Notes: generated by a model from the letters alone, not told the origin. Numbered from the stretch's first letter, positions 32,712 to 42,167 are shown. The stretch is 64,000 nucleotides of DNA from Pseudomonas pseudonitroreducens (GCF_021603645.1 NZ_BQHJ01000015.1:120132-184131), one strand, 5' to 3'. A program made the numbers and translations.

Positions 32712-33499
32712 GCGAGCTGCTCCAGCGTCAGCACGCCGATGAACTCTACGCCGCGCTCATGGAGGGCCGCACCCTGGCGCCGCTGACCGAGCGCTGGGCC
32801 GATATCGGCATCGAGGATGCCTACCGCATCTCCCAGCACATGCTGCAACGCCGCCTGGCCGACGGCGACGAGCTGGTGGGCAAGAAGATCGGCGTCACCT
32901 CCGCAGCCGTGCAGCGCATGCTCGACGTGCACCAGCCGGACTTCGGTTTCATCACCCGGCGGATGTGGTTCGCCAATGGCGCCGACATCTCGCTCGCGGA
33001 AAACCGCCTGATCCAGCCCCGCGCCGAGGGCGAGATCGCCTTCCGCCTCAAGCACGACCTGAAGGGCCCCGGCGTGACCGAGGCCGATGTGCTGGCGGCC
33101 AGCGAATGCGTGATGGCCTGCTTCGAGATCGTCGATTCGCGTATCCACGACTGGAAGATCCGCATCCAGGACACCGTCGCCGACAACGCCTCCTGCGGCG
33201 TGTTCGTCCTTGGCGAAGTGGAACGCGACCCGCGCGAGCTGGACCTGCCCAACCTGCGCATGCGCGTGCGCAAGAACGGCGTGCCGATCAGCGAGGGCCT
33301 GGGTTCGGCAGTGCAGGGCAACCCGCTCACTGCCGTGGCCTGGCTGGCCAACACTCTGGGCGCCTTCGGCATCCCCTTCAAGGCGGGCGAAATCATCCTC
33401 TCCGGCTCGCTGGTGCCCCTGGAGCCGGCGCGTGTCGGCGACCGTTTCGAACTGGATATCGACGGCCTGGGCAGCGCCCGGGTGTCCTTCCGTGCATAG
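32708..33499 (+). CDS. hsaE: 2-hydroxydienoate hydratase (HsaE-like)
   Basis: A 263-residue member of the MhpD/FAH-like hydratase family: GRTLAPLTERWADIGIEDAY near residue 20, GKKIGVTSAAVQRML near 58, and AEGEIAFRLKHDL near 105, followed by ACFEIVDSRIHDW with acidic metal ligands. It would hydrate 2-hydroxyhexa-2,4-dienoate to 4-hydroxy-2-oxohexanoate. Overlap with hsaD by ATGA; hsaG starts nine bases after it. Confidence 0.88.
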   Translation: MSELLQRQHADELYAALMEGRTLAPLTERWADIGIEDAYRISQHMLQRRLADGDELVGKKIGVTSAAVQRMLDVHQPDFGFITRRMWFANGADISLAENRLIQPRAEGEIAFRLKHDLKGPGVTEADVLAASECVMACFEIVDSRIHDWKIRIQDTVADNASCGVFVLGEVERDPRELDLPNLRMRVRKNGVPISEGLGSAVQGNPLTAVAWLANTLGAFGIPFKAGEIILSGSLVPLEPARVGDRFELDIDGLGSARVSFRA

Positions 33500-33508
33500 G
33501 AGTCATCC

Positions 33509-34432
33509 ATGAGCAAGAAACTACGGGCCGCGATCATCGGCCCCGGCAATATCGGCACCGACCTGCTGATGAAGATGCGCCGGTCCGAGTGGATCGAGCC
33601 GGTGTGGATGGTCGGCGTCGACCCGTCTTCGGATGGCCTGGCGCGCGCTCGCGAGTTCGGCCTGAAGACCACTTCCGAAGGCGTCGATGGCCTGCTGCCG
33701 CATGTGCTGGACGATGACATCCGCATCGCCTTCGATGCCACCTCCGCCTATGTGCATGCCGAGAACAGCCGCAAGCTCAATGCCCTCGGCGTGATCTTGG
33801 TCGACCTGACGCCCGCGGCCATCGGGCCGTTCTGCGTGCCGCCGGTGAACCTCGCCGAGCACGCCGGCAACCTGGCGATGAACGTCAACATGGTCACCTG
33901 CGGCGGCCAGGCCACGATTCCCATGGTGGCGGCGGTCTCGCGAGTGCAGCCGGTGGATTATGCGGAGATCGTCGCCACCGTTTCGTCCCGCTCTGTCGGC
34001 CCGGGCACGCGCAAGAACATCGACGAATTCACCCGCACCACCTCCGGGGCGATCGAGCAGGTCGGCGGGGCGAAGCAGGGCAAGGCGATCATCGTCATCA
34101 ACCCCGCCGAGCCGCCGCTGATGATGCGCGACACCATCCATTGCCTGACCGCCGGCACGCCTGACCAGGGCGCGATCCGCGCCTCGGTGCACGAGATGAT
34201 CCGCGAGGTGCAGCGCTACGTGCCGGGCTACAAGCTGATCAACGGCCCGGTGTTCGAGGGCAACCGCGTCTCGGTGTACCTGGAGGTGGAAGGCCTGGGC
34301 GACTACCTGCCCAAGTCCGCCGGCAACCTCGACATCATGACCGCCGCCGGCCTGCGCACCGCCGAGATGTTCGCCGAACAAGCCCACCAGGGCGCCCTGC
34401 AATTGCCGGCCCGCCAAGGAGTAACAGCATGA
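33509..34432 (+). CDS. hsaG: Acylating aldehyde dehydrogenase (HsaG-like)
   Basis: A 307-residue acetaldehyde/propanal dehydrogenase (BphJ/DmpF family). [12 protein letters not shown] near residue 9 binds NAD, Cys131 in [12 protein letters not shown] is the nucleophile, and [15 protein letters not shown] and [17 protein letters not shown] are conserved. With HsaF it would turn propanal, made from 4-hydroxy-2-oxohexanoate, into propionyl-CoA. It overlaps hsaF by ATGA, as usual for this channeling complex. Confidence 0.92.
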   Translation: MSKKLRAAIIGPGNIGTDLLMKMRRSEWIEPVWMVGVDPSSDGLARAREFGLKTTSEGVDGLLPHVLDDDIRIAFDATSAYVHAENSRKLNALGVILVDLTPAAIGPFCVPPVNLAEHAGNLAMNVNMVTCGGQATIPMVAAVSRVQPVDYAEIVATVSSRSVGPGTRKNIDEFTRTTSGAIEQVGGAKQGKAIIVINPAEPPLMMRDTIHCLTAGTPDQGAIRASVHEMIREVQRYVPGYKLINGPVFEGNRVSVYLEVEGLGDYLPKSAGNLDIMTAAGLRTAEMFAEQAHQGALQLPARQGVTA

Positions 34433-35463
34433 ACCTGCAAGGTAAGAAGGTCCGCCTGCACGACATGAGCCTGCGCGACGGCATGCATGCCAAGCGCCAC
34501 CAGATCAGCCTGGAGCAGATGGTTTCTGTGGCTACCGGCCTCGACGAGGCTGGCGTGCCGCTGATCGAGATCACCCATGGCGATGGCCTGGGTGGCGCCT
34601 CGGTGAACTACGGCTTCCCGGCCCACACTGACCGCGAGTACTTCGAGGCAGTGATTCCCAGGCTCAAGCAGGCCAGGGTCTCGGCGCTGCTGCTGCCGGG
34701 CATCGGCACCGTCGAGCACCTGAAGATGGCCCACGGTTGCGGTGTGTCCACTATCCGCGTGGCGACCCACTGCACCGAGGCGGACGTTTCCGAGCAGCAC
34801 ATCGGCATGTCCCGCGAGATGGGCCTGGATACCGTCGGCTTCCTGATGATGGCGCACATGGTCAGCGCCGAGCAGCTGCTGGAACAGGCGCGGCTGATGG
34901 AGAGCTTCGGCGCCAACTGCATCTACTGCACCGACTCGGCCGGCTACATGCTGCCGGCGGAGGTCAGCGAGAAGATCGGCCTGCTGCGCGCCGAGCTGAA
35001 ACCGCAGACCGAGGTCGGCTTCCATGGCCACCACAACCTGGGCATGGCCATCGCCAACTCCCTGGCTGCCATCGAAGCCGGCGCTGTGCGCATCGATGGC
35101 TCGGTGGCCGGCCTGGGTGCGGGTGCCGGTAACACGCCGCTGGAAGTCTTCGTCGCCGTGCTCAAGCGCATGGGCGTGGATTGCGGCGTCGACCTGTACG
35201 GCATCATGGATGTCGCCGAGGACCGCGTGGTGCCGATGATGGACCAGCCGATCCGCCTCGACCGTGACGCGCTGACCCTGGGCTACGCCGGCGTCTACAG
35301 CTCCTTCCTGCTGTTCGCCAAGCGTGCCGAGGCGCGCTATGCCATCTCTGCCCGCGACCTGCTGGTGGAGTTGGGACGGCGCGGCACCGTCGGTGGCCAG
35401 GAAGACATGATCGAGGACCTGGCCCTGACCATGGCGGCCAAGGCCGGGCTGCTGCCGACCTGA
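34429..35463 (+). CDS. hsaF: 4-hydroxy-2-oxovalerate/2-oxohexanoate aldolase (HsaF-like)
   Basis: A 344-residue DmpG/BphI-type aldolase. [17 protein letters not shown] near residue 10 holds the Asp metal ligand and catalytic His, and [16 protein letters not shown] near 196 holds the two metal-binding His. It would give pyruvate and propanal and pass the aldehyde to HsaG. It is the last gene of the island. A strong hairpin follows nine bases after the stop. Confidence 0.92.
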   Translation: MNLQGKKVRLHDMSLRDGMHAKRHQISLEQMVSVATGLDEAGVPLIEITHGDGLGGASVNYGFPAHTDREYFEAVIPRLKQARVSALLLPGIGTVEHLKMAHGCGVSTIRVATHCTEADVSEQHIGMSREMGLDTVGFLMMAHMVSAEQLLEQARLMESFGANCIYCTDSAGYMLPAEVSEKIGLLRAELKPQTEVGFHGHHNLGMAIANSLAAIEAGAVRIDGSVAGLGAGAGNTPLEVFVAVLKRMGVDCGVDLYGIMDVAEDRVVPMMDQPIRLDRDALTLGYAGVYSSFLLFAKRAEARYAISARDLLVELGRRGTVGGQEDMIEDLALTMAAKAGLLPT

Positions 35464-35471
35464 GTGGAGCC

Positions 35472-35500
35472 GCGCCGGCTGCGTTGCGCGCAGCCGGCGC
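35472..35500. terminator. Hairpin between convergent hsaF and TPR regulator
   Basis: Perfect 12-bp arms GCGCCGGCTGCG / CGCAGCCGGCGC with a five-base loop. There is no T run, so it is a probable rather than a proven terminator for both strands. Confidence 0.6.
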
Positions 35501-35505
35501 AGTGT

Positions 35506-37014
35506 TCAGTCGGGCAGGCCGGCCTGGCGGAAGCCTGCGACGAAGTGCTCGCGCACTGCCGCATCGCGCAGCGGCTCGGTCTCCACCCAGTGACGGATAG
35601 TGAAGCCCGGATTGCTGACCAGGAAGAATTCGCTCTCCGCACGGGCTTCGTCCAGCCGGCCCAACTGTGCCAGGCTGGCGGCGAGGAAGCGCCGTGAGCT
35701 GCTGCGGTAGGTCTCGTCGCGGCGCAGGGTCTGGATGGCGCCCAGGTAGTCGCGCGCGGCGTACTGCGCCTGGCCGAGGGTCAGGTAGTACCAGCCGGCA
35801 GGGAAGGGGTTGAGGCGAAAGGCCCGGCGGATGTACTCCAGGCCATCGTCGATGCGCCCGGCCAATACCGTGACATCGGACAACGCCGTCCAGGCGTCGG
35901 CATCGTTGGGGTCCAGCTCGATGGCGCGCTGGAACTGCGCGTCGGCTTCCTCGTACTGGCGTTCGTAGGTCAGCAGGTAGGCCAGGCTCCAGCGGCAGCC
36001 GGCATCGTTGGGGTCGATGGCCACGGCCTTGCGCGCCTGCGCCAGGGCTGTTTCGCGCTCGAGCGGTGTCGGACCGCCGCTGTGTATCCAGCCCATCCAG
36101 TGGTTCATCGCCAGCCAGCGTCGTGCCTCGGCATACTGCGGGTCGAGGGTGATGGCGCGGCTCAGCATCAGCTGCGCTTCGCGCGCCGCCAGCGGCGAAT
36201 CGTCCATCAAGCGGCGAGCGCGTACGCACAGCTCGTAGGCCTCCAGGCTCTTCGGGCGATTGCGTGGCAGTGGCGTGCGCAGGTGGCCGAGCAGGGCCTG
36301 GATGATTTGCCCGGTGAGCTGGTCCTGCAGGTCGAAGAGGTCCTCAAGGCGGCTCTCGAAACGCTCGGCCCAGAGGTGCTCGCCGGTGCTGGCGTCCACC
36401 AGTTGGGCGTTGATCCGCACCCGTGCAGCGGCACGCCGGGCGCTGCCCTCGAGCAGGTAGCGCACGCCCAGCTCGCGGGCGATCTCGCGCACATCCATGG
36501 CCTTGCCCTTGTAGGCGAAGGCCGAGGTGCGGGCGATGACGAACAGCCCGCCGACACGCGACAGCTCGGTGGTCAGGTCCTCGCTGAGGCCGTCGACGAA
36601 GAGTGCCTGCTGCGGGTCGTCGCCGAGGTTGACGAAGGGCAGCACGGCGATCGACGGCTCCTCCGGCGGGGCCGGCAGCCTGCGTGGCGCATCCGCCAGG
36701 CGCTGTACGCTGCCGCTGAAGCGATAGCCGACACGCGGCACGGTGGTGATCCACGAGCCGCCGTCAGGCGCCTCGCCCAGCACCTTGCGCAGCTGGGCGA
36801 TCTGCACGGTGAGGTTGCCGTCCTCGACGACCAGGCCGGGCCAGGTAGCGTCCATCAGCTCGGCCTTGGTGCGAATCTCGCCCGGCCTGTCGAGGAGGGT
36901 CTGCAGCAGGTTCAGCGCGCGAAAACCAATGGCGACGGGCCGCTCGTCGCGCTTGAGCAGGCCGGCGGGGCTATCGAGCACGAAGGGGCCGAAAGCCAGA
37001 CGCGTTTGCTGCAT
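35506..37014 (-). CDS. Winged-helix regulator with TolB-like and TPR domains (CadC-like)
   Basis: A 502-residue cytoplasmic protein. Residues 1-100 are an OmpR-type winged helix (NLLQTLLDRPGEIRTKAELM, then VEDGNLTVQIAQLRKVLGE and TVPRVGYRF). Residues about 120-240 show the SIAVLPFVNLGDDPQQALFV domain often found in this group, and residues 260-500 hold tetratricopeptide repeats (AIALDPNDAG, AIELDPNDADAW, FRLNPFPAGWYYLT). No transmembrane segment is visible. AAGGGGG precedes the ATG; an open frame upstream is rejected. It is convergent with the steroid operon and divergent from the DUF1127 gene. What it controls is unknown. Confidence 0.8.
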   Translation of the reverse strand: MQQTRLAFGPFVLDSPAGLLKRDERPVAIGFRALNLLQTLLDRPGEIRTKAELMDATWPGLVVEDGNLTVQIAQLRKVLGEAPDGGSWITTVPRVGYRFSGSVQRLADAPRRLPAPPEEPSIAVLPFVNLGDDPQQALFVDGLSEDLTTELSRVGGLFVIARTSAFAYKGKAMDVREIARELGVRYLLEGSARRAAARVRINAQLVDASTGEHLWAERFESRLEDLFDLQDQLTGQIIQALLGHLRTPLPRNRPKSLEAYELCVRARRLMDDSPLAAREAQLMLSRAITLDPQYAEARRWLAMNHWMGWIHSGGPTPLERETALAQARKAVAIDPNDAGCRWSLAYLLTYERQYEEADAQFQRAIELDPNDADAWTALSDVTVLAGRIDDGLEYIRRAFRLNPFPAGWYYLTLGQAQYAARDYLGAIQTLRRDETYRSSSRRFLAASLAQLGRLDEARAESEFFLVSNPGFTIRHWVETEPLRDAAVREHFVAGFRQAGLPD

Positions 37015-37120
37015 GACGCCCCCTTTGCAAGTTTTTGCAAGTGTTTGGCGCCGCTTGAGGACGGCGCTGCGGGCTACCGCCATGCTCGGCCCAAGAGGCA
37101 CGAGATGAACGGAGGTTGCC

Positions 37121-37336
37121 ATGAACCATACTCCCCGCCTGCTGCTGCCGGAAGTCTCGCTGCGGTCGCTCAGCCTGCCGACCCTGTGGCAATTGCTTGC
37201 CCTCTGGCAGGCGCGTGCACGGCTGCGCCGCCAACTCGCCGGGATGGCCAGGGCCAATCCGCACCTGATCGAGGACATCGGCCTGACGCGGCGCCAGGTG
37301 GCGCTGGAGATCGGCAAACCGTTCTGGCGGGCGTGA
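37121..37336 (+). CDS. DUF1127 family small protein
   Basis: A 71-residue basic protein ending HLIEDIGLTRRQVALEIGKP, the DUF1127 (YjiS-like) signature. Small DUF1127 proteins are linked with RNA handling or phosphate and carbon physiology in some alphaproteobacteria; in Pseudomonas the role is unknown. It is divergent from the wHTH/TPR regulator by 106 bases, so it could be its target (inference). GGAGG lies before the ATG. Confidence 0.75.
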   Translation: MNHTPRLLLPEVSLRSLSLPTLWQLLALWQARARLRRQLAGMARANPHLIEDIGLTRRQVALEIGKPFWRA

Positions 37337-37339
37337 CCC

Positions 37340-37825
37340 TTACTTTTCCAGACCCAGCCGCTGATGCCACTGGGCGATGGACTCCTGCGGGTAGTCGTCG
37401 AATTGCAGATCCTGCGGACCGGCCGCCACCTCGACCCAGTCGGCCTTCGAGCGCAGCAGCAGATGCGTGTGTTCGGGTGGTACCGGCAAGGGCGTGTCGA
37501 TGGCCGAGGCGAAGGGATGGATCAGCTCCGGCCAGCGCGCGTCGTAGAGCCACAGGCCGCTGCCGCACAGGCTGCAGAAGTGCCGTTCGGCGCTGCTGGT
37601 ATGGGTGCGCTGGCCTTCCTCGCGGATCTTCGCGTGATAGATGCTGATGTGCTGGCGCCCGCGCACCTTGAGGCTGGCGGCGTCGCCACCGAGGTTGATG
37701 GCGTAACCGCCGCCGCCCTGGGTCTTGCGGCAGATCGAGCAGTAGCAGCGCTGGTAAGGGTAGGGATGGGCGCTGTGCAGGCTGAAGTGCACGGCAGCGC
37801 AGTGGCAGGAACCTTCGAGCAGCAT
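37340..37825 (-). CDS. GFA family zinc protein
   Basis: A 161-residue protein of the GFA/CENP-V fold: CHCAAVHF, CYCSICRKTQGGG and FCSLCGSGLW are the zinc-binding Cys blocks. The family is named after a glutathione-dependent formaldehyde-activating enzyme, but most members have no proved function. It is convergent with the DUF1127 gene, three bases apart. The start at 37825 has GGAGAG upstream; the longer frame (to 37888) has no support. Confidence 0.82.
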   Translation of the reverse strand: MLLEGSCHCAAVHFSLHSAHPYPYQRCYCSICRKTQGGGGYAINLGGDAASLKVRGRQHISIYHAKIREEGQRTHTSSAERHFCSLCGSGLWLYDARWPELIHPFASAIDTPLPVPPEHTHLLLRSKADWVEVAAGPQDLQFDDYPQESIAQWHQRLGLEK

Positions 37826-37955
37826 GGCTTCTCTCCATCTGGGATAGCTGGGCAGAGACATGCGGGCGCGCCGGGAATTCCAGCGCATCGCAGCAACGGG
37901 ACTGGTCGTGCCCCGTGCAGTAGACTAGCTGCCCGCCCAGCGCCGGACTCTGCCC

Positions 37956-38864
37956 ATGCTCAGGAATTTCACCGACCTCGATCTGCGCCTGCTGCGCATA
38001 TTCGCCTCCGTGGTGAAGTGCGGCGGCTTCACCGCGGCGCAGGCCGAGCTGAACATGAGCCAGTCGAACATCAGCATGCACATCGGCAGCCTGGAAAAGC
38101 GCCTGGGCTACCGGCTGTGCGAGCGCGGCAAGGGGGGCTTCCGCCTGACCGCGAAAGGGCAGCGGATTCTCGATGCGTCGCAGGCGATGTTCGATGCCAT
38201 CGGACTGTTCCGTGACCAGGCACAGGCGCTCTCCGGCAAGCTGGTGGGCGAGCTGTACCTGGGGCTGGCGGACAATGTCACGACGCTGCCGCAGGCACGC
38301 TTCGACGAGACCCTGGCGGCCTTCCATGGCCGCGAGCAGGACGTGCAGCTGAACCTCTACGTAAATTCGCCCACCGAACTGGAACTGGCGGTGATCGACG
38401 GCCAGCTGGACCTGGCGATCTCGTATTTCAGCCGCACGCGGCCGACCCTGGATTACCTGTCGCTGTACACCGAGGAAATCGGCGTGTTCTGCGGCGAGCG
38501 CCACCCGCTGTTCACCGCGCGCAAGCCGACGCTGCGCCAGATCGCCGACTGCAACTGGGTGCGCCACGGCTTCCTGCCGGCTGACCAGGAACTGCCGTTC
38601 CGCCCCGAACGCAGCAGCGCCACCGCGCATCACATGGAGGCAGTGGCGCATTCGGTGCTGGCCGGTACGCACCTGGGCTACCTGCCGACCCACTACGCGA
38701 ACATCTGGGTCGAACGCGGGCGCATGAAGCCGCTGCTACCGGAAAAGCTCTGCTACGAGGTGACTCACAGCATGATCACCTATGCCGGGCGGCCCCGCAG
38801 CGAGGCCGCCCGCGCGTTCATCGAGGACCTGCTGAGCGTCCACGGGCTCGGGCCTGGGGTCTAG
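37956..38864 (+). CDS. LysR family transcriptional regulator
   Basis: A 302-residue LysR protein: helix-turn-helix in FASVVKCGGFTAAQAELNM (near residues 16-34) and SQSNISMHIGSLEKRLGY (35-52), then an effector domain. Its stop overlaps the 3' end of the convergent iron alcohol dehydrogenase gene by four bases. A possible target is the dehydrogenase/permease pair downstream (inference from position only). Confidence 0.85.
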   Translation: MLRNFTDLDLRLLRIFASVVKCGGFTAAQAELNMSQSNISMHIGSLEKRLGYRLCERGKGGFRLTAKGQRILDASQAMFDAIGLFRDQAQALSGKLVGELYLGLADNVTTLPQARFDETLAAFHGREQDVQLNLYVNSPTELELAVIDGQLDLAISYFSRTRPTLDYLSLYTEEIGVFCGERHPLFTARKPTLRQIADCNWVRHGFLPADQELPFRPERSSATAHHMEAVAHSVLAGTHLGYLPTHYANIWVERGRMKPLLPEKLCYEVTHSMITYAGRPRSEAARAFIEDLLSVHGLGPGV

Positions 38865-40042
38865 CCGAGGACGCCGTTGACTGCGTTGAGATAGATGCGC
38901 GAGTAGTCCTCGGCCTGCAGCGGCAGGGCGTTGGTCTCGGAGGATGAGATGTCCGCCACGGCCTGTTCGCCGACCCACTGCGCATCCTCGCCATCCAGGC
39001 CCAGTTCCTTCAGGGAGTGGGGAATGCCCACCGCCGAACGCAGCTCCAGCACCCAGCCGAGCAGGCTGTCGAAGCTCGCCTCCGGCAGCTCCAGGTAGCG
39101 GGCCAGGCGCGTGGCGTCGGCCTCGATGGCTGGACGGTTGGCCACCAGCACATAAGGCAACAGCACCGCGTTGAGCAGGCCATGGTGTTTGTGGTGTTTC
39201 GCGCCCAGCGGGTGGGCCAGCGCGTGGACGCCACCCAGTCCCTTCTGGAAGGCCACGGCGGCGCTGGCCGAGGCCACCAGCATGCCTTCGCGCGCGGCGA
39301 GGTCGGTGCCATTGTGCACCGCACGCTGCAGATGCTCTTTCACCAGGCGCACGCCTTCGATGGCGACACCGGCCGACATCGGGTGGTAGAGCGGCGAGAA
39401 CAGCGATTCCAGGTGATGGGTCAGGGCGTCCATGCCGGTGGCGGCGGTAAGCGATTTCGGCAGGCCGACAGTGAGCATCGGGTCAAGGATCACCGAGCGC
39501 GCCAGCAGCTCGCGGTGGCCGACGACGATCTTGATGTTGCGTGCAGTGTCGGTCAGCACAGCCTCGCGGCCCAGCTCGGAGCCGGTGCCGGCGGTGGTGG
39601 GAATGGCGATCAGCGGCGGCAGGTCGAGGGCGGGGTGGTCGCCCAGGGTCGGGTAACGCTCGATCAGCTGTGACCATTCGAAGTTGTGCAGACCGTTGGC
39701 GTCGCGGCTGAGCAGGGCGATGCCCTTGGCGGCATCCAGGGCGCTGCCGCCGCCCAGGGCGATCAGCGAGTCGTGCTTTCCGTCTGCCAGGGCGCGGGCG
39801 CCCGCGTTGACTTCCTCCAGCGCGGGATTGCTGGAGAAACCGTGGAACAGTGCGTAATCGATGCCGGCGGCTTCCAGGCGCCGACGCACCTCGTGCAGCG
39901 GCGGCAGTTCGAGCATGCCGGGGTCGGTGACCAGCAGCGGTTTGCGCATGCCTGCGAGGCGGCAGCGTTCGGCCAGTTGGTCGAGTGCACCAACGCCGCA
40001 GAGGATTTCCGTGGGGTAGTTCCAGTAGTTCAGGGTGGACAT
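38861..40042 (-). CDS. Iron-containing alcohol dehydrogenase
   Basis: A 393-residue group III (iron-dependent) alcohol dehydrogenase. GGGSALDAAKGIAL near residue 97 binds the cofactor, PTTAGTGSE near 150, and the metal site uses Asp and His of GMDALTHHLE and GVHALAHPLGAKHHKHHG. Its preferred alcohol is not readable. The gene is followed by nothing on its strand; upstream lies the APC permease on the same strand, separated by a hairpin at 40121-40142. The pair may take up and oxidise an amino alcohol or similar substrate (inference). Confidence 0.85.
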   Translation of the reverse strand: MSTLNYWNYPTEILCGVGALDQLAERCRLAGMRKPLLVTDPGMLELPPLHEVRRRLEAAGIDYALFHGFSSNPALEEVNAGARALADGKHDSLIALGGGSALDAAKGIALLSRDANGLHNFEWSQLIERYPTLGDHPALDLPPLIAIPTTAGTGSELGREAVLTDTARNIKIVVGHRELLARSVILDPMLTVGLPKSLTAATGMDALTHHLESLFSPLYHPMSAGVAIEGVRLVKEHLQRAVHNGTDLAAREGMLVASASAAVAFQKGLGGVHALAHPLGAKHHKHHGLLNAVLLPYVLVANRPAIEADATRLARYLELPEASFDSLLGWVLELRSAVGIPHSLKELGLDGEDAQWVGEQAVADISSSETNALPLQAEDYSRIYLNAVNGVLG

Positions 40043-40120
40043 GACAAGCTCCGGATTTCAGGCATGGCCTGCCCGTGCCGGCTATTCATGAAGCCAGCGG
40101 CGGGAAGGTGGGGAAAGGCG

Positions 40121-40142
40121 GGCGCCGGTCTGTACCGGCGCC
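40121..40142 (-). terminator. Hairpin after the APC permease
   Basis: GGCGCCGGT-4-ACCGGCGCC, perfect nine-bp arms, followed on the minus strand by CGCCTTTCCCC. It is a likely, not certain, terminator. Confidence 0.55.
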
Positions 40143-40162
40143 GATGATTCAGCCGGGCTGGC

Positions 40163-41668
40163 TCAGCCGACCGCGCGGCCGGCGAAACTCAGGCTGGTGG
40201 CGATGCGGCGGTGCGGCTTGGCGATGAACAGGTAGGCCAGGCCGAACAGCGCGAGAGCGGAGAACACCACGACCACTGCCCAGACCTGGAACCAGGGCGC
40301 GCCGGGCGGGGCGAGCATCTCCCGCGGCCAGGCCACGTTGATCGCCTCGAACACCAGCCAGACCACGGCGATGACGTTGACCAGCAGGCCCTTGCGGCCA
40401 AGCTTCAGCGCGCCCTTGTCCGGGTCCCAGCGGCCGCTCAGGCGGGCGTACAGCGCGCTGGCGGCGACGATCAGGAAGACGAAGAAGAAGCCGCCGCTGC
40501 CGAAGGCGATCAGCGTGCCGACCGCCGTGGCGTTCAGCCCCAGCGCCAAGCCCAGGCTGGCCAGCAGGGTGCTGCAGACCATCGCGGCCATCGGCACCTT
40601 GCGCTTGTCGACGCGGCGCAGCAGCGCGGAGCCGGGCAGGATTTCATCGCGGGCCATGCCGAAGATGGCGCGGCCGATGTAGGTCTGCACCGAGACCACG
40701 CAGGCGACGAAGGCGACCAGCACGATGGCCACGAACGGCTGTTCGGCCCAGGCACCGAAGGCGTCCACCACGGCGGGTGTCACCGGGTCGATGATCTGCC
40801 CGCTGACCACGGCGGCCGGGTCCTTGTACGACAGGGTGACGGCGAACGCGGTGAGCATCACGGTCAGGCCGACCACCAGCATCGAACGCAGGATGGCGCG
40901 GGGCGTGGAGACGCGGGCGTCGGTGGTTTCCTCGGAAATCTGCGAGCAGGCATCGAAGCCGAGGAAGGCCCAGCCACCCACGGCCAGCGCGGTAAGGAAA
41001 CCGCTCCAGTAGGTGCCGCCGGAAACTTCCAGGGCGTTGAGGCTGCTGAACAGCATCGCGAAGGAGTGGTTGCGGAAGAACAGCAGCAACAGCACGCCGA
41101 TGCCGATGGAGGCGATGGCCTCGGCGAAGATGCCGGCGTTGACGAAGTACTTCAGCGGGTTGATGCCCAGCAGGTTCACTCCCAGCCCCAGGGCCAGCAG
41201 CGCCGCGCCGCAGACTACCTGCGCGTTGGCCGACGGCGGTTCGCCGGTCAGCAGCAGGCCGAGCCAGAAACCGCCGAGGTAGGCCACGGTGGTCAGCGAG
41301 GCGAGGGCGGAGGCGAGGTAGAGGAAGCCGGTGAACCAGGCGGCGCGGTCACCGATGAGGCGGCGCACCCACTGGTAGCAGCCGCCGGCCAGGGGAAACT
41401 GCGAGGACAATTCGGCGTACACCAGGGCCACGGTCAACTGCAGCAGCAGGCACAGGGGCACGACCCACACCCAGGACGGCCCGACGCTCATGGCGCCCAG
41501 CGACATTACCGAGTAGATGCCGACGACCGGGGAAATGGTGGCGAAGCCGACCGAGAACGACGACCACAGGTTCAGCCCGCGGTCCAGTTCCTGGCGGTAG
41601 CCGTGGCTGGCGAGCAGGCTTTCGTCGCCGTTGCTGTTGGGGGCCACGGGGTTGCGAAGGTCAGACAT
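40163..41668 (-). CDS. APC superfamily amino acid/amine permease
   Basis: A 501-residue inner-membrane transporter with about twelve hydrophobic segments. The beginning GYRQELDRGLNLWSSFSVGF and ISPVVGIYSVMSLG and the loop FDACSQISEETTDARVSTPR are typical of GABA/ethanolamine/choline-type APC permeases. GGAGG lies five bases before the ATG at 41668; an upstream start at 41704 has none. It belongs to the group LysR - dehydrogenase - permease. The substrate is unknown. Confidence 0.82.
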   Translation of the reverse strand: MSDLRNPVAPNSNGDESLLASHGYRQELDRGLNLWSSFSVGFATISPVVGIYSVMSLGAMSVGPSWVWVVPLCLLLQLTVALVYAELSSQFPLAGGCYQWVRRLIGDRAAWFTGFLYLASALASLTTVAYLGGFWLGLLLTGEPPSANAQVVCGAALLALGLGVNLLGINPLKYFVNAGIFAEAIASIGIGVLLLLFFRNHSFAMLFSSLNALEVSGGTYWSGFLTALAVGGWAFLGFDACSQISEETTDARVSTPRAILRSMLVVGLTVMLTAFAVTLSYKDPAAVVSGQIIDPVTPAVVDAFGAWAEQPFVAIVLVAFVACVVSVQTYIGRAIFGMARDEILPGSALLRRVDKRKVPMAAMVCSTLLASLGLALGLNATAVGTLIAFGSGGFFFVFLIVAASALYARLSGRWDPDKGALKLGRKGLLVNVIAVVWLVFEAINVAWPREMLAPPGAPWFQVWAVVVVFSALALFGLAYLFIAKPHRRIATSLSFAGRAVG

Positions 41669-42167
41669 GCCGGCCTCCGGTGTTCTGGGCAAAGGGGGAT
41701 TCACGGCCAGGCATGAGCGGGCAAAGGCACATGGGAGATCCTCGGGGCAGTTGGAGTTGTTATCGAGAACCCGCGTCTCTAGAGGACGACTGAGTAGCTG
41801 GCGCTGTCAATGCAGCGCGTTGCCAGAGTAGGGGGCTGCCGCATCAGGGAAAATTCATATTTGATTGAGCTGACATCAGTTGGGGCTGATGTTTAAGGCC
41901 TGGTGCGTGGAATGATGCCAGCGCAGCGCCGGGGCGCAATGGATTGTCCTGTGTGCGCGCGCTGTCGGCGCTATCGTTCTGTGCTGGTATGGGCGGTCGG
42001 GCGGTCAACCTGCAGGAGCGAGCTGGCTCGCGAAAAGGCCAGGCGCACACCGGGGTCGTCGGGAAGGATGCGGGTTGGCGAGCAGGCTCGCTCCTGCACA
42101 AGGCAACCAGGTCGATGCTGGGGATGGGGAACCGGGAGCGGCGGCGCGCTCCCGGTGTGAAGCGCTA
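41669..42167. other. Intergenic region upstream of the permease, with dyad
   Basis: No gene is supported. It holds a 7+7 bp dyad (ACATCAG at 41873-41879 and CTGATGT at 41886-41892) in an AT-rich patch, a possible operator for the permease, and a REP-like pair at 42012-42097. Confidence 0.5.
42012..42097. repeat. REP-like pair, opposite orientation
   Basis: A forward copy at 42012-42033 with GAGCTGGCTCGCGA and a reverse variant at 42073-42097 (GGCGAGCAGGCTCGCTCCTGC). Both are diverged from the common core. Confidence 0.75.

Noticed and set aside
40211-41716. Plus-strand open frame of 501 codons opposite the permease
   Set aside because: It is rich in Gln, His, Gly and Glu from reversed membrane codons, which is typical of an antisense shadow of a membrane protein.
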